DNA of 64,000 bases from Monocercomonoides exilis (Eukaryota > Preaxostyla > Oxymonadida > Polymastigidae), in contig LSRY02000001.1 in NCBI GenBank assembly GCA_001643675.2, positions 1,669,501 to 1,733,500 on the forward strand, given 5' to 3'. This document shows, in pieces, positions 33,001 through 45,049 of the stretch (positions are counted from its first letter, which is position 1; every line of letters begins with the position of its first letter). The translations under genes and the position numbers were made by a program. Below the pieces are notes generated by a model, which saw nothing but the letters and a program-made list of their open reading frames with translations, was not told where the DNA came from and ran no database searches.

Positions 33001-36000
33001 CAATTGGTCTGTTGCAGTTAAACGAGCAGGAGAAGAGGGAAAGCTTGTTTCTTCAGCATTATCAGCATTTATACCATCAGAACTTGGATTCACTTCTATT
33101 TCTGTTCCAAGTGTAACGCACATGTTGTTATCCAGCTCCATTGAGTACTCCTGTTGCACGCCACCGCCCCAGCCAAGCTTGTTTGTCTTGTCATCGTCTG
33201 CTCCCAACGGAACAGGCTGCTTTTGTTCAGTCTCGCCTCCTTCAGCACCCTCATTCAACTCTTTCTTTGATGCAGACAACTGCAATTTCATTTCATCCAG
33301 CTTGGTTGATGAACTACTTCCAGGACGTTTCTTCTTCGTCTTCTCTCCTTTTTCGTCTTTATCTTCTTTTGATTTGGACTTTTCTTTCTCTTTCATCGGA
33401 GATTTGGGACGAGCCGAGCGACGTTTTTGTTGGGAAGATGTTGGCTTTGCTAAAACAAAACAAATGAAAGAAACAGAAAATTTTATTAAAATTATTGTTT
33501 AAAATTCACATAAGTTCACCAAAATGCAAAAGATTTATGAAACAAAAGAATCATCGAACAACAAAACACAAACCATCTCCACTTTTCTCCGCGTTTTCCT
33601 CCTCAGAATTCTCAGTGGCAGCAGCTGCTGCCGCAATAAATGCTGCAGACGGTTTTGTTTTGCAAAGAGACAAAGAAGCATAACATGGATGACACAGTGT
33701 GTTAAGCTTATGTTCAGAAGGATTCAGCGGAAGATCTGTGACTTCAGCCAGCTCAACAGTCATCGGATTAAGACTTGAAAGATATGGTAATCAATCAGAA
33801 ATCAATGCATACAAAAGGGAAATTGAATTGTTTGAAATAAAGAAATTCAAAAATATAAAGTTAAAAATCTCAAAGTTAAAACGACAATATTTTTTTTTAA
33901 AAAAAAAGACATGAAAATTTCATACGTTTCAGCCATTTCCTTTGTGAGAATTGGCTCGTTCTCAGGCTGCACGAGTGTCAGTGTGATGTGAATGTCTTCG
34001 AACAAATGGCAGCCAAATGTGGGCTCTGGATAGAAAGGAAGAATGGAGTCATTCAAAAGAAAAGGAGGCACCGGCTTCTTCGAATAGCAGGAGAAGGGTG
34101 ATTTGTCCGCTTCTAATTCTGAGTTGATGTTTGTCTCTGCAGATGAAGGACGTTGCGATGAAGAAGAAGGACGAGCAGTTTTTGATGAGATTGGAGAGGA
34201 TGCGAGTGAAGAAGCAGAAACTGAAGCTGAAGAAGAAGAGGAGGAAAAAGAGGAAGAAGAAGTCAATGAAATTGGTTGAGGTTGAGACAACATGAAATTG
34301 TGAAGTGATCGAACAAATGTCAAAGGAGTGATGTGAATCAAAGACTGAGAACAGGGTGAAGAGTTGAATGCAGAAAAGGTAAAGCCTCCAAATGAATCTT
34401 TTTGCATTGAAGAATTCAAAGTTGTTGACGTTCTCAAAGCTGACTGTGCATTTTGAGAGTTCTGTGTGTTCTGAAGAGAAGTGCCCTGTGCTGGCTGGCG
34501 AGGTGATCTCGACGGAGAAGAAAGCGGAGAGCGCACCAAAGGCGTGAGAGAAAGAGAGGTTGCAGGAGAACTTGCTGTTTTCTGTGAGCTTACAGAGCTC
34601 CGAAGAGGCGATCGATTGGGAGTTGCCGTACCAAACGAAGAGAGCGAAAAGGGCTGCAATCCAGTTGCTTCTGTTGGATCAGGCTCAGCTGGCTCGACAA
34701 ATGAAATGAGGTCGTCTGGCAGCAGAGAAGAGTCCTTCACAGGAAAAGGAATGGTCAATGGAAGCGCAAAATGACTGCTGAATTCGCTGAATGTGCCGCT
34801 CATCTGTGACATCAGCGAGGACTGCGTTGAGCCCAACGGCGAGCCGCTCTCCTTTTTCGCTTGTTTTCTTTGTTTTTTCGTGCTGAATGACAGCGACTTC
34901 CCGTCCATCATCTGACTGGCCTCTGAATGGAAGCGCACTTCTCTCTTTCCATAGAGCAGTCCCAATGGATCCAGCTCAAACACTGCAACCAGCACATCGC
35001 CTTGCGCGTTCGTCAGAAGAGGAGAAAACGGTCTATGCAAGAGTGCTTCATCGATCTCTGGTGCAGCAAGAGATGCATATGGCTCGGGAAGCAACGTTTC
35101 CTGGTTTACTTCTGGTTGGTCTTTGTTCAGCCCTTCATCCTGTTCAGCTGTTGCTTCAGTGACTGACTGTTTTCCGGAAGGCGTGCCTGGGCGTTGCTTT
35201 GCTGAAGCCCCACGTTTTCCTTTCTTTTTTTCTGTTCCTGTAGATGATGCTGCATCTGACTTGTCTTTCGTTTCTTTCTCAGCACCTTTCTTTCCTTTGA
35301 CTTTTTCATTTCCTTGAGTGTTCTCATCTTGTTCTTTTCCTTCTGCTGACGCTTCCATATCAAATTTCTTCAACCAAAAGTATATTTCTATCTTATTCTT
35401 GAAAAAGTTTATCAAAAAATCTTCGTTAACAGTTGCAGTCCATCCGGTTTCATAAGTAAATGGCTGGCCAATTTCAATTACAGGAGAAAGCATTTCTTTT
35501 TCAAGTGCATTTGCTTCTATTTCCTCTTTATCTTGCTCCTCTTTCCCCTTTTTTGATTTTTTCTTTCCGGCTGTACCTGGTCGAGGAGTTTTCGAAGGAG
35601 GAGGTTGAGTTTGATTCAAGCTTTGAAGTGCATCTTCCAAATGTTGTGATGTTTGAGGAAACAGTTCTTTTAAAGGTATTTGTTTCATTCCCTGAACGTC
35701 AACGGTGAAATACCCTGAAAGAAAATTCAATTAGAAAAATGAAAAAAAATTGAAAATTCTTTTTTTGTAAAAGAAAAAACCTCGATGCTGTCCAATGCAA
35801 AATGTTGTTTGAGAATAGAAATTAGATAGAATTTCAAGAGGTATTCCTCGTAAATTCCCTTCAATTTTCATATTAAGCGAGCAAATCCTTGCTGGAGTAG
35901 CATCTTGCAAACTGAAAAGAATAAAAAAATACAAGCCAAAAGAAAATCATACTTAGCATCTTCTTCAACAATTATCTGCTCCTTTTTCTTTTTGCTTGAT

Positions 36001-36052
36001 GCCTAATCGACATGAATCCAAATATTTAAAATAATTAAAAAAAACAAACCAT
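30022..36052 (-). CDS. Cilia/flagella-associated protein, CFAP92 (KIAA1257)/CFAP70-like
   Basis: Six exons: 36052-36050, 36002-35953, 35911-35781, 35714-33926, 33773-33574 and 33449-30022. They total 5,601 nt, 1,866 residues, with introns of 47, 41, 66, 152 and 124 bp. Exon 1 contributes only the ATG, spliced to ASSKKKKEQ. The N-terminus and two later segments (near residue 655, LNPMTVELAEVTDLPLNP, and near 990, PIMVRVHDRDRK) resemble the C2-like beta domains of CFAP70-type proteins. Around 1,345-1,440 a segment with RIARVVFVLP, then DVLTGFHVIDGRE and IIIVEGS, looks like the DUF4550 region of CFAP92/KIAA1257 as I remember it. Long Lys/Glu- and Ser/Pro-rich linkers separate the domains. A role in the axoneme is inferred from family. 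The family call is from memory and moderate; the exon model is strong. Confidence 0.7.
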
Positions 36053-36428
36053 TTCCAACGATGTTATGGGATACAAACTCAAAAATTGCTTTTCAAATTA
36101 AACTGATTCATGGGTTCAAAATAGAGAGTTATCAGCTTTTTGGGAAATTATAACCATTACAAAAATATATTCATATTTAAACAGTGTAATTCAACATAAA
36201 TAAAATATTAACAATTATTTACATAAGACGCATTTATTATAAAAAATTCATTTTACAATAATTTATAAAAAAGCATTTATTTAGACGAAACAAGGTCCGT
36301 TCTTTTGCTTTTTATTGTATTTAGATTGTTTCTGTTGCAAATTAAAATATTTCAAAAGATACACTCATTATTTATTTTCATCATATCTAGTAATTCATAT
36401 CTTTGCTTTGGATATATTTTATTGAATT
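36053..36428. promoter_or_regulatory. Shared upstream region of a divergent gene pair
   Basis: 376 bp of AT-rich sequence separate the start of the minus-strand CFAP-like gene from the start of the plus-strand Arg-Ser-Pro repeat protein. It must contain both promoters and 5' leaders. No specific box could be identified. Confidence 0.5.
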
Positions 36429-39400
36429 ATGATGGCTCATTTAGAAAAGAAATTAGATTCTGTAATTGTTCCGTCAGAGATAATTTCAACATTTCATGGA
36501 CTTTCGTCAATGTCTTCTTCGGAATTTGTCAAAACTCTGCCTTCTAAAAATCGAAAAGAATTTCAAAATTTGCTTCGATCTTCTCTTCAAACGCTATCAT
36601 TTGAAACAAATATAAACTTTCAAGAGCCCGAGAGTCCTGTTGGATCGCAAGTAACCTCTTCAAGTCATAACTCATCTTCTACCGCAAAACCTGACATAAA
36701 TTTTAATGCACATCCGTTTTTTCTTCGGAATTCTGCATTTCTTAAGAGAACTCCTTCGTCAAAGACTTTGAAAACAAAATCACGAAACGTTCGACGGAAG
36801 ACTGATAAACTTAGATCATTACTTGTGACTTCCAGTTCATCGGTGAACCTTCATTCTAGTTCTTTGCCTTCTCAGAGGTCTCAGTCTTTGCCTCCTCGCA
36901 CAGGAACATTTTTCGAAGAACAAAAAAAGATAACAATTCCTTCCAGACCAAGACCTTCAAACATGCGACCCAAAACAGCCGCTAAAACATTGCGTCCAAA
37001 TTGCAAATCAGAGTCTCCTTTTTCTTTGCAAGCAAATGAATTAGAAGAAAAGAAGATGCCAAATAAATCTTCTTCACATCAAAGACCCTTTTCAGCAGTA
37101 ACGTCTTTGAGCAGACATCAGTCGCATTCGCCTCTGAACATACAGCCACAGCATTTGCAGCGCCCTTTCTCTGAAAATGCAAGCGCAAATCTCTTTTGCT
37201 GCTCGGTCACTCCTTCACATGAGAGCTATGAAAGATACTTGCTCGGCCAATCTCCGAGTTTAAATGAGGTGTTGAAGTCAGACACGCCTGTTGAGCCAGA
37301 ATTTCAATCTGTTCTTGCTTTTGAAGACGTCCAAGAAGATGTTAACACTCTATCTGATGCTGAGATTACTCCTCCTTCTGCATCTTCTCCTGCATCTGTT
37401 GCTCCTCAAAGTGTATCAGAAAAGGACAATCCATTCGACTTATTTCGCCCAAAAAACCTAACACTTTCACTCCAACTACCAAATAAAGGTGCACTTACAG
37501 AACGGTCTGTAAGCACAGACAAAGGGTATTTCACCAGCCGCACTGTGGTTCCGTTGTCTTCTTTTTCTTCTCCCTCTTCTCCTCATTCAGGATTCTCATC
37601 GCAGCTGCCTGCTCTCCCGCCTTCTTTCCATTTCCCTGGGAAGAAGCTATTCCAGAGAAATGAAGAAGTTCAATCGTTCCCAGAAAAGAAGAATGGCTCC
37701 CCAGAAAAGACACAGAAATCTACTGCTCAGTCGCCTTTTCAAGTCATCAGGCACTTTTCGAGCACTCCTTCACACACATCAAACAACAACAACAACAACA
37801 TTCATTTCCAAACGGACACTTTCCTTTTAGCACCAAAATCTTCTTTTGCAAATGTCCCAAGTTTTCAGCCTTTCACCAGCTCTTCTTTGCCGCCTTCTTC
37901 ATCTTCATCCATTTCCCAGTCGTTTGATCGCTCACATCCTTCTCTCGTCCACTCATCTCTACAGTCAAACAGCATTCCTTTATTGCCAATTGCATTGAAT
38001 AGCAATGCTTTCCCTCGCCCCGTCTCTGAATTGCCATCCACAAATAGGCAAATGAATGTGTCTCGAGACTCAGATCAACAGAATCAAATGGAGCAAACAA
38101 AGAACAATTCGGATTTCATGTCTTCTCACAAAAATTATGAAATATCTTCAAACTATTCACCAGATACAAGCATGGAAAATTTATCAAATTCATTTCGCCC
38201 TTTCAATCAATCTTCTAATTCAGCAACACATTCCAGAGAACCATCGCCAACTCATCTGAGCACTTTCAATAGCATTTCATCTGATGCGCTTCTTTCAGAC
38301 GATGTTGAAGCAGACGCTGCTGTGAGAGATTTGCTGTCAAAAAGTGAGATAAGACGTGGTGAAGACATGAAACAAGAATCCCATTCAGATTTGGCTGAAG
38401 GAAGCAGCATCAGCCAACAACAGAGTGAAAAGAGCAGATGCGAAGATGGCTCGAAAGGAAACACACAAAAACAGCTTGCAGCTTCACTAGCATTGAAGCA
38501 AAGAGCTGATCTGAGACAATCTTTGGACAAAAAGTTTCCTTTTTTGTCTGCTTCTTCTGATTTCCCGTGTGATAACGATCAAAAAACAGCGCTGTGGAGA
38601 GCACAACTGTCTCCGTTGATGTACAAAAGAATGGAATTTCCTTCCCCATTTCGCTCTTCATCATCATCATCATCTTCTTCTTCTTCTTCCTCTTCTTCTC
38701 TCTCATCCAAAGGTATTCATCAACCAACTTCTATGCAGGTTACTCCACTTAGCACTCCCATTCAGTCTCCAAAGCCTTCACGCTCAGCTTCTCCGCAGGT
38801 TCATTCAACTTATTCGCAATCAGACAAATTAACAGAAGCAGACAGAGAATCAGAGCCTGTTCAAATTCTTGGGACGTTTTCTCCTCTTTCTCCAACATCG
38901 TCATCGTCTCCATCGAAGCAGACAGAATGCGATCTTGGAATAACACCACCGCCTTTGCTGCGTTCATCCTTTGCTTCTTCAAAAGCTATTCTGAAAACAC
39001 CTCAAGCAGCATCTAATGAAATGAAAAGTGATTTCTATTCTTCAAATGAAGGTTCAATGATATTGACACCTTCACAAGAAACAAATGGCAAAAGCAGCCA
39101 ACTCTCTTTGGTTATCCCATCTGAAAGCAACTTGGCGGAAGAGCCTGTGTCTCTTTCTCTGCCAACATCGGTCATTGAATTTCCTTCAAAAGCAGCGAAA
39201 GTCGCATCGCCAGGCTTTCATCGTGTTCCTCCTCCGCTTCCTTTGAAGTATTTGCGTCGAGATTTGCACGACAATTTCGATTTTTCACTGCCTTCTCCCT
39301 TTTTATCAACTCCAAATTCGCCAAAAACAAACAGAACGGATAATTCTGCATTCAATCGGCTGTCTGCAACATCTCCGTTGTTGTCAGATACTCCATCGAA

Positions 39401-42399
39401 TACTCCTTCTCCCAGAACAAAGCGCATTCCTCGCACCCCAAAGCGCAAAAGTGGAATTATTTCCTCTGCATCGTCCCCAACTGCTACTCCTCGTTCTCCT
39501 CGTTCTCCTCGTTCTCCTCGTTCTCCTCGTTCTCCTCGTTCTCCTCGTTCTCCTCGTTCTCCTCGTTCTCCTCGTTCTCCTCGTTCTCCTCGTTCTCCTC
39601 GTTCTCCTCGTTCTCCTCGTTCTCCTCGTTCTCCTCGTTCTCCTCGTTCTCCTCGTTCTCCTCGTTCTCCTCGTTCTCCTCGTTCTCCTCGTTCTCCTCG
39701 TTCTCCTCGTTCCCCTCGTTCTCCTCGTTCTCCTCGTTCTCCTCGTTCCCCTCGTTCTCCTCGTTCTCCTCGTTCTCCTCGTTCTCCTCGTTCTCCTCGT
39801 TCCCCTCGTTCTCCCCTAAGCCCGTTTTATTCTCCAACTTCTCCGCTTCTTGTGGCCGAGTCAACAGCCGCCACACTCCATCGCGCTGGAATTGATGTCA
39901 GCAGACCGAAATGGCTGGACTTAGGAAGTTCAATGCGGAGCAATAGAAGCAGACTGTCTGGCATGCGTGGTTCATTTGATGATCAGCTTTTCTCGTCAGA
40001 TTTGTTTAGGAGTGGAAGTGGAGATGAGTTTGATTCAGATGATGTTTCGAGCATGTCAGAAATGGGATCTTTGATGTTTGATGACAGCTTGGATGTGAGT
40101 GACACAAATGATGATATGACTTCTCCACGATATCCACTGGGAGTTGTCAGGGGGACACTTGTCCCAATTCATCCAATGAAAAGTGTGTTTTCTGTTTCTG
40201 AAAAATAAAATTTTTATAATAATTTTTATAATTTGTTTTTTTATAAATGTTTTTTTTTTCTCTATTTTTGACTTTCCTAATTTAGAATCTCCACGCGATT
40301 CCAGATGGATGCCTCGCTCGCCTTTGGCAATGTCATTCAGAAAGCAATCTGCTTCACTTTCTATTTCTGAAGGGCAGAAAGGCTTATTGCCCAATGATTC
40401 GCTCAATAATTCCATGAACAACAATTTTGAGGGATCAATGAACTTGCCTCGTCCAATTCCGAAGCAGCCTTATTTTTACAATTCCATGTCAGATTCTGAC
40501 ATGAGCAGCTTGGATGGCTTTGATGCATGGAGCACAGATACTCCGAATGACGAAAACAGACTAAGTTTAAATGGAACGTTCCAACCAGGAAGCGGCGATG
40601 AGCAAGCAGAAGGAAAGGAATCGGCTTTGAAAAGAACTCACTCTGCAATATTGAAGTACCATTTGCACCACAAACATCACTCTCGACAAGATCATCGTGG
40701 AAGGTCAGACAGCAGACACACGTCAGTTTCTGAAGATTCAGGTAAAACAGAGCCCAGCAACACTTTTGCGATTCCACCGGGTGTTGATCCAATCAAGTTT
40801 GCAGAGAAAATTATGAAGATGGGAACAAAAGTGAAGGAAATGCGCCTTCAGCAGATGAGAAGAAGGGAAAGGATGAGGAGAAAGAGAGAAAAGATGAAAA
40901 AAAGAAGAAAGAAATCAAAACAAAGCGAGGAAAGAACAGGGAAAGAAAAGGAAGCAGATGGATCAGACGCAAAGGGAGATAAAAGCAAAAAGAAGAAGAA
41001 GGACAAAGAAAAAGAAAAAGAAAGCGAAGAAGCCAACACAGACAACGATTTCTTTAAGTTCGAGGAAGAGATGAGTGAGATGGAGCTGTTTATCGCCAGG
41101 CGCATCCAGCGGGAGCTGTTCAAGTCGACAAAAGAGACCAGCGAGAAAGACAGAGTCAAAGAAACAGTGGCACTCCATCGCCTAATGATGAAGAGGATGA
41201 AAGGGAGCGGGTCTTCAAAGTCCAAAGGATCTTCGAATGAGAGGAAGTCGCCTCGACGCAAAGCAGACGAAAAGAGAGAGCGGAAGAAGATTCAGAGGGA
41301 AGCGATGAAAGCAGCTGCAAAAGACCGAAGGAGGCGGCGGAGGGAAGAGCTACGTGTGCAGCGGGAAGCCGAGCGAGAGGCGAAAAGGAAAGCGGAAGAG
41401 GCGCGGCAGGAGCATCTGCACAACCTCGTCTCCTCGTTCGACTTGGCGGTGCAGGAGTTTCTGAAGATGACGCAGTGGACAATGGCAGAGGTGTCAGCAT
41501 TTTTTGAGCTGGGGGTTTCGACTGGCCTTCTGTCGAATGTGCAGCTGGTGGGGCCGATGAGCAAGGTGCACCAGGAAAGGTTGTTTGGAGAGAACACATC
41601 ACTCGCCCCTCCCTCTGTGTTAATTGGGTGCTACGACATCGATGGATACCTTCCGCTGGCGCAGTTTGTGAGGCTGCTGAATGAACTGGGGATTGAACGG
41701 CGCTCTTTTGCAGAGCATTTGTACTGGGTGGTTGTGCTGAGTGGGATTGAGATGGAGAGAATTTCCAAAGTGTTTGGGAATGAAGAATGCAACATTTCAT
41801 CAGGAAACAACACTCCTGTCACTTCTTCTGTCAATCAGTCGTCAAGACAATCTTCTGCATCGTCATCGCCTTCTTCATCGCGAACATCCTCGCCAGTTTC
41901 AGAGGCTCCACATTTGAACGCCTCGGGAACGTTGTCAACTTTAAACAAATCGCAAACAAACATATCTTTGAGCAACCCTTCCATAAACATTTTGAAGCAC
42001 CCAATAACAAACCAGCTGATCAACAGAAAACTGAAGCAGCCATTAATTAATTACTCGCTACCTCCAGTGTCTGTGGCTGATGTGATGCGCTACATCGATA
42101 AAAACAACAGTGCTTGGCGGGACGACAGCTCTTCAAGCAGCGATGAATATGAAGAAGAGGAAAACATTGCTGTTGTGAATAAACCTCAAGTGAATACGAG
42201 TGGAAATGAAATGAACGTTCCTGCTGCTTCTCTTTTGATTCCAATTATGGCAAAAGAGAATGCCTCTGACGATTCTCTTGGAGGCAATAGCGAAAGGACA
42301 CATTTGTTTTCTACTCCATCGTCGAGATTTATGTATCAAAGTGAAATCAGAAAAGCACAAGACCTTTCAGATCACAGTGAAAGACAGAATTTTCGCAAA

Positions 42400-42432
<33 letters not shown>

Positions 42433-44373
42433 AAAGAATACGAAGCAGTGAAGTCGCGAGTAGAAACAGATATCGGATTCCCATTTGTTGTGTCTTCGAT
42501 GTATTTGACCCTCAGACGCCTGCTTTCTGTCATTGCAGTTTTGACATTCACAGCCAGAATTAATTCCTCAACTCGGTCGATCACTCATCCTTTGAAATCG
42601 TCTCTTTATTCTCTGAGAAGCAGCGCATCTAAAGATAAACTCGAAAAATCGTCAAATCAAAGAACATTGAGCAGTTGTGCAACTGTCTCATCTTTTTCAA
42701 AGTCCAACAGAGGAAGTCCATTCGCCTCTTCTCAGTCAAGATTCCGTCCGCTCTCAAGAACAACATCTATGCCAAGCTTCCGAAGAAGCGCCACAAACAC
42801 CACATTAGCCCCGGCTACTTCTTTAGCATCATTGAAATCAACAGCATCATCCATTGAAACAACGCAGCATCAGGATGCAACTGCAACTGCTGTCAAATTT
42901 GAGCTCTTTCCAGAAGATTTTCCGGACTCCCTTTTTGTCTATCTATCTGATCGCATTCTTTTTCGAGTATTTTCTTTGTTTTCTTCTTCCACTGTGTTGC
43001 AGAGTGCGTGTTCTCCAAGTTTATCTCCATCAGCCTTATCATCCTCCACTTATGCATTAACCTCTTTTATCTCGTCTCTTCCGCAGATAGCAATCAACGG
43101 CCGCTGCTTGTTTGCTCATCTGTGCTCGCTGCAGCCAGAGATTCTCACAGAAGATCTGCTCTCTTTGACCACCAGTGTGATTGTTGAGTGTGACAGAAAC
43201 AGCGACAGCTTGCTTCCATTTGCAGAACTTGGACGCAACGGAAAGGGAGCACCGCACAGACTGCTGGTCTTGTTCAATCAGCTGTGGAGCAGAGGCATCA
43301 AGCCCAAGATTGTCAGCCAGCTTTCGTCTGAAGAAATCCAAATTTCGAAGGAAAACGAAGACATAACAGAAACTCAAGGAGAATCGCAGCAGCTGTTTGC
43401 AGTTGATGAAGCTGAGCATTCCAATGCTGAACCGCCAGCAATGACACCTTTCCATCTTCGCCCAAAGCCAAAGCGCAAAACAACCAGCAATTCGAATTCA
43501 CGTCGGAGTCAATCGCTTCCGCAGAGCTTGTTGCGTCCGTCTTCCTCCGCATCTTCATTGACATCATTTAGCAGCCATTTTGGCTTTTCATCGTCTGATT
43601 TGACGTCTTTCCGTTTTGATCCCAACAGCGATGCCTTCTTCGGGCGTTGGCGGCTGGTTGATCCGCTTCATTGTTCTGTTGTCGTGTGGAGAAAGCGAAC
43701 GAGCGAGAGAGGGCTGTTTGTGGCGTGTGGAGAAGATCTCGACAGCGGAAAAGAAGTCGAAATCTGCCTCCTTTTTGACCGCCAGCTGTGGAACGAGACA
43801 GACGCTGCTGTTTGGTGGGCGCTCAATGGGCGAATGTTTCGGCGAACGTGGAGGCGAGAAATGTGGGCAGAACGTGGGATTTCTGTGGACAAGCCGCTGC
43901 CGGAGCCTTATTGTGGCTATCGCGGGAGATATGAGTTTGATGAGGAAGGAGAAGAGGAAAACAGAGGCATTCGTGTGGCTAGCAGTGTTTCTGATGTGTC
44001 TGAAAGAATTGAGATAGAGCAAGAACAAGAGAAGGCACGTGCTGAAGAAGCGAAAAGGCTGAAGAAAGAGGAAGAAGAGAGAAAGAAAAAAGAGGCAATG
44101 ATGGCTCTGATTGAAAAAAGTGAGCAAGACGCTCAGCAAAATACTCAACAAACAACTTCTGATATTCCACAGCCAACCAGTTCTTCATCGACACATTCTC
44201 GATGCGCAGGATCAGCGCTGGTGAAAGCTTTGAAGAAAAAGAACAAAGCTGCTTCAAAAGGAATTGTTCATACTGTTGCACCAAACATGCAGCCAACACA
44301 GCCAAAGACGAGTACGTTGCCTTCTGTGACAACAAACATCCAAAAGAAGACGATTGCATTTGTTGAGAAATGA
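36429..44373 (+). CDS. Very large Ser/Pro-rich protein with 36 tandem Arg-Ser-Pro repeats
   Basis: Two exons, 36429-40182 and 40286-44373, joined by a 103-bp intron (GTGTGT...TTTAG), give 2,613 residues (7,842 nt). The join reads HPMKKSPRDSRW. Exon 1 is almost wholly disordered Ser/Pro/Thr sequence with many Ser-Pro sites, ending in the RSP array (residues 1,022-1,129). Exon 2 has a basic Lys/Glu/Arg block with a probable long helix (about 1,470-1,670), then a compact globular region (EFLKMTQWTMAEVSAFFELG to YWVVVLSGIEMERISK). Further folded segments follow, one with SRGIKPKIVSQLSSE and one with SDAFFGRWRLVDPLHCSVVV and Trp/Arg-rich text. The tail is a short coiled coil. I do not recognise the family. 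Ser-Pro density suggests proline-directed phosphorylation; a cytoskeletal scaffold is only a guess. Confidence 0.8.
39492..39815 (+). repeat. Coding minisatellite, 36 x 9 bp (CGTTCTCCT)
   Basis: Exactly 36 in-frame copies of a 9-bp unit encoding Arg-Ser-Pro, 324 bp in all. Visible variation is almost only TCT to TCC (both Ser), plus CCC in the last unit (Pro), so every difference seen is silent. The array lies in exon 1 of the 36429-44373 gene. Confidence 0.95.
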
Positions 44374-45049
44374 AGCAAATCAATTTAGCATCTTTTTGCA
44401 TAGGCATTAAGTTTATTCTGTCAATTCAATAGTTCATGGCATGACAGAGGAAACGCAAAAAAAAAAAGAAGAAGAAAAATTAAGCTGCGTTCTATTATTT
44501 GTTAGTATCTTTTTGGCAAATAGAAATAGAGTCAGAATCTTATTATGATTATTTATTTCTCAATTTCGTTCGAGAAATAATTCCTCAAATAAGTCCTGCA
44601 TTTGCGAGAATTACCAAAAAATTGTTAAAAATAAAAGAATACTTATCTTTATCTTCAAGAAATAATAATCAGTTTTTCCAAAGAAATAAAATTTTCTATT
44701 GTAGAAACACTTTTTTTCATAAAAAAAAAAAAAAAAAAATGTGTATGTAGACTTTTCAGATTAATATATTTAACAGTTCGAACAATTTTGCAATATTTCT
44801 TTTTGTTTTGAAAATAACATTATCATTTGGATTTTAAGAAAAAGAAAGTGCCAAAAAAATTATTTTTCAACAATAAAAAAGCATAACAACTTCAATTCAA
44901 CATCATCCAAGAACAACAAAATTGATACAAACGAAATCGTTGCATGAAGAAATAAATCAACTGAAGCATTTATTTTTCTTTTGAAAAAAGAAAATTAGAA
45001 TGATTGAAAAAGAAAGGCAGCTCCTTCTTTTTTTCCCTCCTCAATGATT
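44374..45049. other. Convergent intergenic region, nothing recognised
   Basis: 676 bp between the stop codons of two convergent genes. It contains short A runs (44458-44466, and about 18 A near 44721-44738) but no gene. Polyadenylation signals for both genes are expected here but cannot be assigned. Confidence 0.55.

Noticed and set aside
39480-39815. Reading the 9-bp array as a CRISPR-like or satellite locus
   Set aside because: No spacers are present and the array is in frame within a long coding exon with silent variation only.
39484-39876. Long minus-strand frame of Asn-Glu-Glu repeats
   Set aside because: It is the antisense reading of the Arg-Ser-Pro minisatellite and has no independent support.
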